Positions 1 to 10,506 of a stretch of 64,000 nt of DNA are shown piece after piece. The number at the start of each line of letters is the position of its first letter. Positions within the stretch are counted from its first letter, which is position 1. The stretch comes from Isoetes taiwanensis (lineage: Eukaryota > Streptophyta > Lycopodiopsida > Isoetales > Isoetaceae). The stretch covers positions 16,598,416-16,662,415 of the forward strand of contig JAJEKV010000017.1 in the NCBI GenBank assembly GCA_021234155.1, in the 5' to 3' direction. The notes beneath the pieces were generated by a model that was given only the letters and a program-made list of their open reading frames with translations, did no database searches and was not told the DNA's origin. Position numbers and translations under genes: made by a program.

Positions 1-3
1 AGT

Positions 4-27
4 TTTCTCGACTCGCGAGTCGAGAAA
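4..27. repeat. Perfect 24-bp palindrome (CGACTCGCGAGTCG family)
   Basis: This is a perfect self-complementary 24-mer whose core is CTCGACTCGCGAGTCGAG. It is the leftmost copy of a family that recurs many times between 1,719 and 2,865. As single-stranded DNA or RNA it would fold into a stem with almost no loop. Confidence 0.9.
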
Positions 28-66
28 CACCGATAGAGCAAAGTAAACTCACCTCAATCTCGATTC

Positions 67-1538
67 TCAAGAATCTGTTCGACAAACATCCTTGTCTAAA
101 CCTTCGACATTCACGCTCACGCCCGCTTGGTCTCCCTCGTCCTCGTCGTCTTTACTGCTTCCATTTGTCTTCCTCCCCTTGAAATGCTCATGAAGCAGAT
201 CCAGGTATGACCGAATGGTTTCAACCATGTCCTTATTTCCAACCACGGATATAGGTTTCATTCCAAACAGCATAGCCCCCTGAGAGAACAGGCCATTCAT
301 GTACCACTCGCATACAATTTGATCTTCCTCGACCAAGCTGGTTATGAAGTACTTGATAACTCTTGGCGGATAGGAATTTTATGTATAGGACCTGTCGCAC
401 CATCTTTGCTTGACCTTGTCCATCGATGGAACATCCTCCATAAATCTGCCCCCCCCTTCCGTGGTTCCATCCGCTCTTGAGAGATCATGAATCCGAGATA
501 ATGATGCTCGCTAGACCACCACTTATCCAGTCTACGGTAGATCTTGAAATCAAAACCAAAACTATGTTGGCAAAGCTTGGTGCCTTGGCAAGCCAAGTCT
601 ACACTCATGATCAAGTTAGGTATATGGAGTACATGATCTTGTTGGTGAAGTTAATATCACCGCCCATTGGGAGACAAAGAGTTGTCCGATTGTTCGGCAT
701 GCAAAAAGACAAGGAAACTGAAAGTATCCAGGTCGGTCATGTCCAGACACGTCTTGTACCACTGCTCTATGTCAGCTTTGTCATAAAAAAGGGTGGGGTC
801 TTCGATCATATTGATGACAAATAGTGCCACGGGTCCAGGTGCCAGTTCCAGACCACCAAATTCCTTGTTTCCCAAAGTTACCAGAAATGGGGGGGAGCTA
901 TCGTCGGCCTTAAATGGGACCACCCCGAATCCAAGCTTCCTCTTCAGAATCGCCATAGCACGTTCAGGGAAGGAAGGGTTTTGACGTTACGCTTCAGCTT
1001 GGTGTTGATGTAGGGTTGACATAGACGGTTCAATTCCTTCATGTCTTCCTCATCAAGGGCAGCCTTTTCCTTGTAATAATCAAAGTCATGGTATTCATTA
1101 GATGCAACGTTGCAGAACTCCGTGATGCCTTCTTCTAACGCACGATGTCGCTTTAGGACTGTGGCATAATCCTTTGCGTCCTGCATTTTAGAACTCCTAG
1201 TCTTCCTTAGCAGGATTGTTCCATCCAAGATTCTGCCTTGCAGGTCAAGCGTTTCTTTGTCCGTGAGGCCCTGTATCCTCTTCATGAACTGCTTGTCAAA
1301 CAACTTGGGGTCCGGCCTGGATGGAAATTCTCCATTGCTGTCCTTCAGCTTGCCTCTTGTCCATTGAGCCCATATCTCGGTCCATTTCTCCCGGGCCTTC
1401 TCGTGCTAAGAATGAGGTCATATTGGTGCGAGAGAGACTCCCCGCCTTTCCTTGGTGTTCTCTTCTTCTTCTCCTCTTCATCCTCTCCCTCATCATCTTC
1501 CTAGCCCTCAGCCAGAACATATCCGCATAGTTTCTCAA
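67..1538 (-). pseudogene. Broken minus-strand gene of unknown family
   Basis: Reading right to left, successive open stretches form what looks like one protein of roughly 480 residues, broken by frame changes. It opens with a very basic segment near 1,538 (RMKRRRRREHQ), then changes frame near 1,300. A helical, charged segment follows (1,303-944, YATVLKRHRALEEGI), then a hydrophobic segment (about 970-657, with ELAPGPVALFVINMIEDP). After an in-frame stop near 657 there are further pieces to 342, another frame change, and an acidic tail (SSKDDEDEGDQAG) ending at 67. Codon content looks protein-like throughout, so I read it as a decayed gene and not as chance ORFs. I do not recognise the family. 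Palindromes lie on both sides, which suggests it belongs to a repeat, possibly a retroelement accessory or gag-like ORF. That is inference. Confidence 0.45.
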
Positions 1539-1718
1539 AGGTCTTCCACTTATCCAGGGAGCTCTGTTTCCTTTAGGGCCGAGGATAACCCAATGCTTTC
1601 CCTTTGTTGCCTAGCGTGTATGATCTGGTCGGGATAAGGGCTGCATGCGATCAATGTACCAATGTCGAGCATGATAGTATCTACAAACACCAAATAAATG
1701 GTAAATAGTAGCCCAGGG

Positions 1719-1970
1719 TTTTCGACTCGCGAGTCGAAAGTCCCTTGAATGTCTAATTTTCTTTTTACTTCTCTAGGTTTTCGACTCATGAGTCGAAAGC
1801 TCTGATCCTTTGATTTTACGTGTTCCTTCGGCTTTCGACTTCAGCGAGTCGAAAGTCCCTTTGAATGTCTAATTTTCTTTTACTTCTCTAGGTTTTCGAC
1901 TCGCGAGTCGAAAGCTCGCGATCCTTTGATTTTTCGTGTTCCCGGCTTTCGACTTCGCGAAGTCGAGAAA
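1719..1970. repeat. Tandem ~114-bp unit carrying palindromes
   Basis: Two copies of a unit of about 114 bp lie head to tail, the second starting near 1,833. Each holds the sequence GTCCCTTGAATGTCTAATT or a close variant between two palindromes. Palindromes sit at 1,720-1,739, 1,779-1,798 (CATG centre), 1,832-1,855, 1,894-1,913 and 1,946-1,970. The flanks of each palindrome vary (TTTCGAC against TTCTCGAC, GACTC against GACTTC) and both halves change together, so pairing is largely kept. Confidence 0.8.
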
Positions 1971-2228
1971 CCCCAATGATAATCGGGAAATGTTAGGATG
2001 GTAGGGCTTTCTCGACTTCGCGAAGTCAGAAATGGAAAGAATCAGAGTTATTTACCTTACGTAGCTGGCACTCGCTGCTATTGTGTTCTGGCAGTGGCAA
2101 GTCGAGAATGCCTTAGCCATCGAGAACTCCGGATGGTACACATGGAGTGCCGGTTGGGTAAGGCATTCCCGACTCGCGAGCCGAGAATGCATACAGCAAG
2201 CTCTGTGGTTTCCCTGTGGTTAGTTGTA

Positions 2229-2315
2229 GAGGCCTCCACCCAATCAGAGCCCATCCCCTTCGCAATATTCGACGAAGATGGTTCGAAGGAGACGGTCTTT
2301 GATTGGGTAGAGGCC
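2229..2315. repeat. Inverted repeat hairpin, unit 1
   Basis: GGCCTCCACCCAATCAGAG at the left pairs with CTTTGATTGGGTAGAGGCC at the right, giving arms of about 19 bp around a loop of about 48 nt. The loop contains TTCGCAATATTCGACGAAG and a TTCGAA core. A related hairpin lies at 2,505-2,590, and a degenerate third loop segment near 2,385-2,430. Confidence 0.75.
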
Positions 2316-2504
2316 AGCCGCGACACAATAATGTGAGAATTGGGTTGCTAAGAGTTGGCTGTGAAGCCCGGTCAAAACCACTTCCCTTCGCAATGTCCGA
2401 GGAAGATAGAAGGAGAGTGGTTAAGACTATCTGCAGGCCAGCTCTAGAGTGCACTAGAGCCTGCGTTTTCTCGACTCACCAGTCGAGAAAGTCGGTTAGT
2501 CGCC

Positions 2505-2590
2505 GAGGCCTCCACCCAGTCGGAGCCAGTCCTCTTTGCAATATTCGATGAGCATGGTTCGAAGGAGAGTGACTCAGACTGGGTGGAGGC
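2505..2590. repeat. Inverted repeat hairpin, unit 2
   Basis: Same design as 2,229-2,315. CCTCCACCCAGTCGGAG pairs with CTCAGACTGGGTGGAGG around a loop that again contains TTTGCAATATTCGATGA and GGTTCGAAGGAGAG. Compared with unit 1, the stem has changed on both sides (CAATC/GATTG against CAGTC/GACTG), so pairing is preserved. Confidence 0.75.
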
Positions 2591-2865
2591 ACCTGCGACT
2601 GCACAAAGGGCCATTGACAGGGTATGACATTCTCGACTCACGAGTCGAGAAGGCTGCAGCAGGCTTAAAAAGAATGTGAAGACATTGGGTAGCTGTGTGC
2701 AATCCCGAATCGCGAGTCGAGAATCCCTCAACCGGCCAACAGTCCAAAGTGTACACTCCCTCTTCTCGCCTCGCGGTCGAGAAGTTCTCGACTCGCGAGT
2801 CGAGAAGAAGGCCTGTACTTCCGGATTTGTTGGCAAGTCAAGTATTCTCAACTCGCCACTCTCGC

Positions 2866-4585
2866 ATGTCTCCCCGCATTGGAGGATATCTTTGTGAGTT
2901 AGAAATGCACGGTCGTGAAGCAATTCCTATTCTTAGTTCTTACTGGGAGAAAAACATTCCTAGTTATGTTCTGTTATGAAACATTCTTAGACAGTTTAGC
3001 TATATCTTTAGTGAATCTCTTCTGTTAATGCTCTGCAATATCTTACTTCCTAACACCTGTCTCTGATGAGTGACATCTCGGTTGCTTGCTACTACTCTAA
3101 CCACTATTCTCACTTTTGCCTGTACAATGTATTCAATTCAACCACAAGCAAGAAAAAGATAAAAAAAAACAGAAAACAATACAAAAGGAAAACAGATAAC
3201 AGAGAGATTAGTGAGATTAATGAGAAAACAGAGAACAGTGGAGACAAATGAGATTAATGAGAAAACAGAGAACAGTACAGAGAAATGAGATTAAAAAAGG
3301 GTATGATATTACAAAAACATACCTGGATTTGCTGGATGAGGAGGAGGCTTCCGTGTTCGATTCCATGTGGGTATAGTCGTTCGCAAAGCGTGAATAAGGA
3401 TTTGTCGGGCTGTAAATTGTATCAGGGATTAATAAGAACTAATCAGGGACTAATAAGGCCTCTAACAACAGAATATAAGTAAAAATGCAGTAAAGGACTT
3501 ACAGAAAACTAAAAAGCAGCACTAAAAAGGGCCTCACTTTCTTCTGAGGCAGTAACGCCCGCTCGAACACTCAATCTGCGCGAGAACTTCGGCGCTGGAA
3601 GCGTCCTGATCCGTCGACCACGCTACTGTCATAAGATGGCCTTGGAATGGCTCGGTTCGATCGATCGCCTGATCGGAAAAGCGGGCGCTTAAGGAAAATA
3701 CAGAGCTCGAAGAGTGATCAGAGAAAACAGGGGAGGAAGAATGGTCGGGGGGGAGAGGAAGAGGGTGCAGTTAATTCTGGCTGCACCCTCGAACCTCGTA
3801 AAAGTGCAATAATAAACTTCTGTCACGTGTGGGCCATGCCCTCCATGACGTGGCAGTGCGGGTTGCTGACATGGCCACGCTTTCAGCCTCTGAGGAGGCG
3901 CCACGTGGCCATGACAAGATATGAAAGGTTAGGTTATATGTTTATATATGTTACCTTATATATTTAATATGGTTTCAATGGTTGAATAGTTTCAATGGTT
4001 ATATATGGTTACAATGTTTACATATGGTTTAGAAAGAGTATGGTTGTATGGTTTAATATGGTTACATGATTTTAGTTAATATGGTTGTATGATTTAATAT
4101 GGTTATATTTAATATGTTTGTATGGTTTTATATGGTTCATATGGTCATATTTGTGGTGTTTGGGGCTATATGGTTTTAATGTGAGCTTTTTCATTCAGGG
4201 AGCATGTGACATGAGTAAAATGGAGCCAAGGAAGTCCAGCAGAGGCCATTGCCCTAGGCTCCAATGGAGGAAGAAGGGTTGCCTTTTGTTGCACCCTTGC
4301 AACTAGACGGTATTTGCAGAGGGCATAATAACTGCAGTTGATCCATTTGATAGTGTGAATGATGAGAGGCTGGGAGATGAACATCTTGGAGTTGGCATTG
4401 TGAAGCTTCTTATCGAAGTTGATACAATCATGTCGTGGAAGCTCTAGTGATTGCATTGTGTGCTCGGGGCTCTTTGGAGTCCCAAGCTCAGTTGAGATGG
4501 CCAATTAGATATATTACACACAAGAATGGTGATACTCTAGAATGCCCCTCTTGAACTACACACCCCAAGGCCCACCCAAGGCCAT
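2866..4585. other. No gene seen; AT-rich tract with ATGGTT-like repeats
   Basis: I find no supportable gene. At 3,165-3,300 there is a short A-rich duplication (GAGATTAATGAGAAAACAG twice). From about 3,925 to 4,170 the sequence is a degenerate TATGGTT/ATATGGTT repeat, possibly an old microsatellite. The short open frames here have no recognisable domains. Confidence 0.6.
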
Positions 4586-7116
4586 GTGGAAGATTTGGTG
4601 GTCGATGAGCATCCTTTGATCACAAGGAAGAGACGCTATGTCTTTCATAAAAGGCAGCCAAGGGTGCCCAAGAGGCCTAGAAGTGACAAATATTTAGAAA
4701 GGATGGAAAGTATGGCACCAACCGGAGAAAACCGGAGGCAATTAGGGGACAAGAGTGTTGCAACCTAGATTGCACAAAGGCAAAGATACAATGTGGATGA
4801 CCTCGTTGAGATAAGGTCCCAATACATTGGACGACTTTCAAAAGATAGGATTAATTTCATTTACTCCTTGTGTAGGAATTCCAGCTATGATGAAAACACG
4901 GGGACGGCTACTATATCAATTGAGGGGCATGAAGGTATGTATGAGAGCATTGAGATGGATTCTTGGGGTGAGCAAGTCTTCATTTTACGAGATCTTTGGG
5001 AGAGGTTAGAAAAGGGCACAGTTTGTTCCAACATGGTAATGCACTCACTTTGAAACCTAGAGCAAATACTCTCAAGGCCATTGCGTCTTGAGAGCTTTGT
5101 GAGATACATGTCTCAATCTATGCCCCACAAGTCGAAGGTGAGCGAGCACGGTGTGCAAAGTGGTGCAAAGAGTGTTGCCACAACACTATATCCAAAAGGA
5201 GTGCCTTAAGGAGGTCAACTCCATCCGGAAACCACTTGGAGGTAGGCCTCTTTCTCAATCACATTTCAGCAAGTTATGGAGCACTCACTTCTCGGACGTG
5301 AGTGTCCTACAACACATGCCATTCTCAAAGTGCAACACTTGCATTCAACTCAAGGATACACTTGCATCAACTGCAATAGAGAAAGAAAGAATGGCAATTA
5401 GGGAGCAATTTGCGAGATCACCAAAGGGACCAAATATCATGTAGACGGTTGTATTGGCGGTGGAGAACATTTTTACGAGATGCGGCCCGGACAAATTTTT
5501 GTGTATAATTCATGATAAGATGGACCAACACAAGACTTTCTTGCCAAAGCTAGATCCTTTACCCAAGCGTTGTCAAAACGCTTTTCAGATGAAAGTAAGT
5601 CTGGCGGGTGTATTAACACATGGTCATGGAACTGGAACATATGGTCATTTTGTGCTTTATGGAGAGATGATCCAAACTTCCATGTGAGCTCTATTTTCAA
5701 GTGCCCGAGAACACTAGAGAAAGGATCGATAGAAGGGAGGAGGTATTCCCCTTCAAAGCACCCATTTTGAGGCTTTGATGGATGATCAACCGCTTTGTTA
5801 CCAAAGGCAGATAAAAAGCTCACATCCAAGGTGTCTAGTGAATCAAGGAGGACTTGGGATGATTTCCCCTTACTTGAGAAATCTTTGCACGAGGAGCTAT
5901 GTGTTGAGTTGGACAAGCTGTTGGAAAGAAAACAAGAATAGATGGATGTTTGGGGCTATGTCATACTTGGATGCCAGTGGGAGTATTCAAAGTTGTGAAA
6001 GTGGGATTCATGATGGTTGGGCATACGCATGATGATATAGATGGATTCTTTGGAACTTTCTCCACCAAGCTCAAGAGAGAAAACGTGACCACTCTCCCTA
6101 AACTAATGGATGTGTTTGAGAGCTGCATTGACCCCAACCCAATGGCTTTCTTTGATGGATGAGGTTGCGATTGGAAATCATTTGTAGAAGGATACTTGCT
6201 AGATGGTAAGGACCGGTTGATGGGACACACAAAGCCACTTCAGTTCAAGTTTTGGGTTAGGGATGGAATACCAATCATGCAATATAAGTGGAGACCAGGT
6301 GACAAGTTGTGGATGCCCTGTACAAGGTATCGAGTTGTGGCAAAGGGTGTTTCTTTGGTGAAGTTCTCATTCTAAAAGGGCAGCCAAAACCACTACCTCC
6401 CTTCAAGGCAGTCAAAGACTCTAGCCAACTGGTGAAGGGCATCAAGGATTACATAACGACTTTGGGATGATGTTCGAAATGGAAAGCACACCTCCACTCT
6501 TAAGAAAAATCAAATGGACTCCCCTAATCAAATCTTGGGAGAAAGTTGTGACATGCTTAGAAACTAAACACCATGTGGGAGGGAGCTAAGAGACGGGTTC
6601 TTGCGAGTCAAGATGGGAGGGTTCTCAAGGTGCAAGCACGTCTAAGAATGCTCACTTGGGTCCCAACAAAGGGTTCCAAGTGGTTTGTGGGAAGTAAGGC
6701 CTAAAGCCAAGTGGGATCTTCTGAGTGGGATCCCTTTGAGGACATCAAGGAAGGATACTTTGTGCTAGTAAGGCACGATGATGAGGGACTGTCCAATATG
6801 GTTAGGGGTGGCACTCTCTGATGTAACCACCACTATGCCTGATGGAGAGGAGTTGCGTCCTGGATTCCAAATTCAATATTGGGAGCCCATTGGGAGACAC
6901 AAGAAGGGCAACTTGAAGGAGCAATACACTGACTGCTGGGAGAAGAAGTGGAGGGCAAATTATGCTGACCCTCAAAGGAGGGAATTGGTGGAGTGTGTGG
7001 TATGGTCATATCCAAGTTCTCACGTTGCAAAGGACAACACACACAAGATCCCAAGAAGGGAGATGGACAAGGCCATGAGCAACCTCCATGCTATATCATT
7101 GTATGAGGGTACATAA
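4586..7116 (+). pseudogene. Decayed DUF7869-type gene, probably from a transposable element
   Basis: The product is broken into at least six frames but keeps the order of motifs I associate with the plant and fungal DUF7869 family. A basic N-terminal region lies at about 4,586-5,050. A cysteine segment with FSKCNTC lies near 5,318. IIHDKMDQ is at about 5,505-5,528, followed by a VSLAGVLTHGHG segment. CWKENKNRWMFGAM starts at 5,919 and MVGHTHDDIDGFFGTFS near 6,013. The C-terminal part (6,778-7,116) has WLGVALSDV and DCWEKKWRANYADP. The spaced acidic positions (HDKMDQ, the CWKENKN region, HTHDDID) could be a nuclease-like active site, but that is inference. Frameshifts near 5,690, 5,950 and 6,775 and several stops make it non-functional. 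The family assignment is from memory of motifs, not a search. Confidence 0.6.
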
Positions 7117-7913
7117 TATTGAGAAGTTTGAAAACTTTCTCAACTAGTGGTTTGTAAAATTTATGAGGAAAACAAGTAACCCAATTCTGTGTGTGTCATG
7201 TGTAATTCTATTCAAGCAATCAATTCAGAAATTTCTTTTATGGTGTGTGAGTCCCATTTTCAGTCCGAGTCCCAAAATTCAAGATTTGTCCCACTTTAAT
7301 TAAATACGACTTTCTTGTTATTAATATTTAATATTATGCATTACATTTGCAAATGCTTTTTACTAAAATTTTGGTTGGGGAAAAAAGTTTAATTAAAAAA
7401 AAAAAAGATATTTTTGTGGGCATTTTTTTTCCCTCCAAACCATAGAAAATATCTAAGTGACTAAAAATAACCAAAGGATGGTTAAAAAGCTCCCCAATCT
7501 GGCAGAAGCTTTGGCTTTAAGGCTAGACCATGACTGCAGGTGAAGATTGTGATTGCAAAAGACTTTGTTGCAGTCGTGATTGCTGTGGAATCGAAGTCCA
7601 ACATATCGACTGGTCTCTTATAGGCGGATAAACTGTTTTTCAAATTTTGATTGAAGCAGTCGAAAATCCCAATTGGTTTTGAGGTATTACATAGATCTGC
7701 AACAGCTCAGACTTTAAGGTGATTTAACATGGATGGGCTGGATGGCTGAATTTGCAGTGGAAGCTTCAAAAGCCTGATTTAGCGGATTATTGGCTTTCAT
7801 AGACTCACGATCAACCTTACAGTGATTATGATAAGATTTGGCAAGACTGGATTAATAGATTTCATGGAATAATTGAAGCCATCTTCTACCATGAACAGAG
7901 AAAGAGTGATTGA
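7117..7913. other. No gene seen
   Basis: AT-rich sequence with an A-run near 7,396-7,407. I see no coding potential and no clear repeat. It separates the DUF7869-type remnant from the non-LTR retrotransposon. Confidence 0.6.
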
Positions 7914-7932
7914 TCAAACAGAGAAACTGTGA

Positions 7933-9705
7933 GCAAGTAATAAACGCCTGGGGCGAATTACTGTCATATTCTGTACAGAGCAGTATGCGACCATGCTCGA
8001 CTGGCAACTTGACCGAACCATCATGGTCAGCTCAGTGTTTGCCAAGATGTGCGTGGGCATTCTCGAACAGCAGGTAACCAGATGGGCAGAGGCAGCGGAA
8101 GTCAGGGCACTTACCCAGGCAGGCTTCTGACCCCGACATTCGACCATTGATCACATCTTCACACTCAGGGCCCTGGTCGAGGACAGCAGGAACCGTCGAA
8201 AGGACCTGTACTGCTGTTTTGTGGACTTTGCAAAAGCTTTCGACACAGTACCCCGGGAAAAGTTGTGGGCGAGATTGCACCATCTGGGGCTCCCTATGGA
8301 TCTGCAGAACGCAGTGTACAGACTGTACGAGAGCTGCACAGGCCGCATACAATCGGAAGGACAGTCATTTGCCAGTAGCATTGGAGTTAGACAAGGTTGT
8401 TCTCTCTCACCCACACTTTTTGGACTTTACATTGACCAGTTGGAAGCCTGGCTTGCTGCCAATGGAGGGGACGGTATACAGCTCTTGCACCAGGTCATCC
8501 GGCAGCTAATCTATGCGGATGATGTGGACCTCTTGGCCCATACACCAGAGGGCATGCAGGCACACCTAGATGCCCTGGACACATTCTGCCAGGCGACGGA
8601 CATGTGTGTCAACCTGGCCAAGGCTAAGGTGGTCCTCATATCCTCCTCACGTCATCCAGCACCTCCGGCGCTCACTTATCAGGGGCAGATGGTAGAGGTC
8701 ACACCCAGCTACAAGTACCTGGGGGTGGAATTTCCGTCCTCAATGTATTGGGATGCATCCATTCGCCTTCGGGTGACCACAGGTTGGAAGGCGCTGTACG
8801 CAATGCAAAACAATAGTCACAGGGCAGAGCTGTATGATTGGGGCCACCAGTCACATTTGTTCCGGGCATTGGTGGAGCCAGTTCTTCTGTATGTGGTCGA
8901 GGTGTGGGGCACAGTGGTGTCTTTGGCACTTGGAACGACTTAGAGCAGGTCCAGAAGGCATTTTTGACGCGGGCACTTGGGGTCAAGTCCTCAGTTCCAT
9001 ATCAGATCTTGTTGCAGGAGACAGGATTCATGCCCCTGCAGCATGCGGCCCTCCATAGACACATTGTTTATTTCCAGAAGGTGGCCAGCATGGGCGACAC
9101 TCGGCACCCGCACTTGGCTTATACTGTGGCGATGAGCCCGCAACGACTCAGGGCTTGTTGGAAGGACAAGAGAGCCCAGAGGCTGGCGCGCTGGAACGTA
9201 GACGCACATAGGTGCGTCCAGGTGCACACAGACGTCGGCCGGGATAGGCTGAGGGGGTACTTGAACTCTTGTTTCCTGGGGAAGCTCTGGGACCACCATG
9301 CTCTGGAACAGGTAAAGGTGGCACACTACAAACAGCACTTAAACCCCACCCTGGTTCGAGGCCCACAGCTCTACCTGCGTTCTCAGTTGCCCATGAATAA
9401 GCGCAGGATCATCGCGTTCATTCGAACAGGGGCCCACCATCTTCGGCTTGAGACGGGTCGGTGGGTTGGAGAGCCGCGCCAGGACAGGATTTGTCAATGT
9501 TGCCCTGGGGGTTGTTGAGGATGAAAGCCATGCCTTCCAGAGCTGTCCAGCCTATAGTCAGATTCAGGCTCGCTACATTCTCTTGGTGCGACCTGGTCTG
9601 CCCCTGCAGGAGCTACTCAGTACGCCGTTAGTTCGATCCCTTGGCTCCTACCTCCAGGACGTTTTGGATCTGCGGACTCACCTCTGCCCCCGGACGCCTA
9701 CCTGA
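7933..9705 (+). pseudogene. Non-LTR retrotransposon reverse transcriptase (broken)
   Basis: The frame opens with TIMVSSVFAKMCVGILEQ and runs through QAGF, a TGA stop at 8,128-8,130, STIDHIFTLRALVEDSRN and CFVDFAKAFDTVPREKLW. It continues with GVRQGCSLSPTLFGLYI and the catalytic YADD box at 8,512-8,523. A frameshift between about 8,895 and 8,930 moves the frame to NDLEQVQKAFLTRALGVK. A second, near 9,515, leads to the C-terminus, where CQCC is followed by DESHAFQSCP, a CCHC-type arrangement typical of LINE ORF2 ends. The TGA stands where families usually have Arg (CGA to TGA), consistent with deamination. The protein would copy element RNA at a nicked target. It is clearly inactive here. The clade is not resolved. 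Confidence 0.85.
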
Positions 9706-9897
9706 GGTGCCGGGAATTCATGTGTATATGTATATTTGTACGGTGCCGCCAGCTTGTTTGCGCTGACGGTTTTTTCCTCCGAAGGGGGGTTTTAATCCGG
9801 GTAGCAACGGGCTTGCTACACCCGTGTAATTTGGGTCCCATAGGCCGATTGGCCTCCGCGGACAATAAAAGAACCTTCCTTCCTTCCTTCCTTCCTC
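9706..9897 (+). other. LINE 3' UTR with terminal hairpin
   Basis: After the stop, the sequence contains GGTTTTTTCCTCCGAAGG and a G-run continuing into TTTTAATCC. A possible stem brings the CC and GG tracts together across TCCGAA. Related hairpins occur at 39,609, 40,009, 40,914 and 42,487. The UTR ends TTTGGGTCCCATAGGCC then GGACAATAAAAG and the TTCC tail. Such 3' structures are commonly what LINE reverse transcriptases recognise; that role here is inferred. Confidence 0.6.
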
Positions 9898-10506
9898 CAA
9901 TTCTTTGCAGGAAAAGAGGGGCCTTGCTATCAGTTTTCATATTTGGAAAATTTAAAGATTTTTTTTTAAGCAGGGCTCTATAAATGCTTGTAAATAGATA
10001 GATCTGTTTTAGTTACTATTTGGGATAACGTTGAGCAAAGCATTGGGTACCCCCTACGCATTTTACAGGGCCATGCAACAGAAATAACACCTCTCACTAT
10101 TTTGTTGGAAATTACATCCAGTAATTACCACGATAGTCCATCCCGCCAGCAAAGGACTGAGTGTTCTGTATCATTGTTAATAGCTTCTACATCTAATATT
10201 TTTGTTCATTTTCATCTTGTATCATCATGTATAAGGTAATCTACAACAAATATTGGATCAGTCCCAAGGGATGGAAAGCTTTCACATGTACTTCTTGCAA
10301 TAGCTTCTCAATATATTAGTATGGAATTCAGAAGCTTGCCTTGTTCATTTCTTGTTACAACTTATCAATTATTTCATCGTCTAGCCCATCATAGACAGAA
10401 AAGGCCACAGTTGCAACAAACTAAATTGTGATTGCCAAATATTATTGGGGAACCACTATTGTTAGTTCAAACAAAAGCCGGCAAAGTTTGCTCTTTCGGC
10501 AGTCCG
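9898..10506. other. No gene seen
   Basis: Unremarkable AT-rich DNA between the LINE tail and the left end of the foldback palindrome. No domain or repeat recognised. Confidence 0.6.

Larger units (their letters stand above)
2008..2865. repeat. Dispersed palindromes of the same family
   Basis: Further copies occur at about 2,008-2,032, 2,165-2,188, 2,466-2,490, 2,629-2,652, 2,702-2,724, 2,762-2,784 and 2,785-2,806. Half-copies lie near 2,096 and 2,844. Spacing is irregular (20 to 280 bp), so this is not a simple satellite. The copy at 2,785-2,806 is perfect. No convincing gene covers this stretch; open frames through it simply translate the repeats. Confidence 0.85.
7914..9897 (+). mobile_element. 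5'-truncated non-LTR (LINE-type) retrotransposon
   Basis: The element keeps the reverse transcriptase, a C-terminal zinc-knuckle-like end and a 3' UTR. The endonuclease expected upstream is missing, as usual for 5' truncation. It ends in GGACAATAAAAG followed by a short TTCC microsatellite tail (about 9,875-9,897). A second 3' fragment of the same family lies at 42,226-42,626 with an ATTCT tail instead. I could not define a target-site duplication, and the 5' boundary near 7,914 is approximate. Confidence 0.85.

Noticed and set aside
1-2865. CRISPR-like array from the regularly repeated palindromes
   Set aside because: Spacing is irregular, the repeats are full palindromes with variable flanks, and the genome is plant-like.
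2078-2923. Minus-strand frames with repeated ASTQS...SNIAKG...DWVEAS peptides
   Set aside because: The peptide repeats are the hairpin units at 2,229-2,315 and 2,505-2,590 read through. They are better explained as DNA repeats than as a repeat protein.
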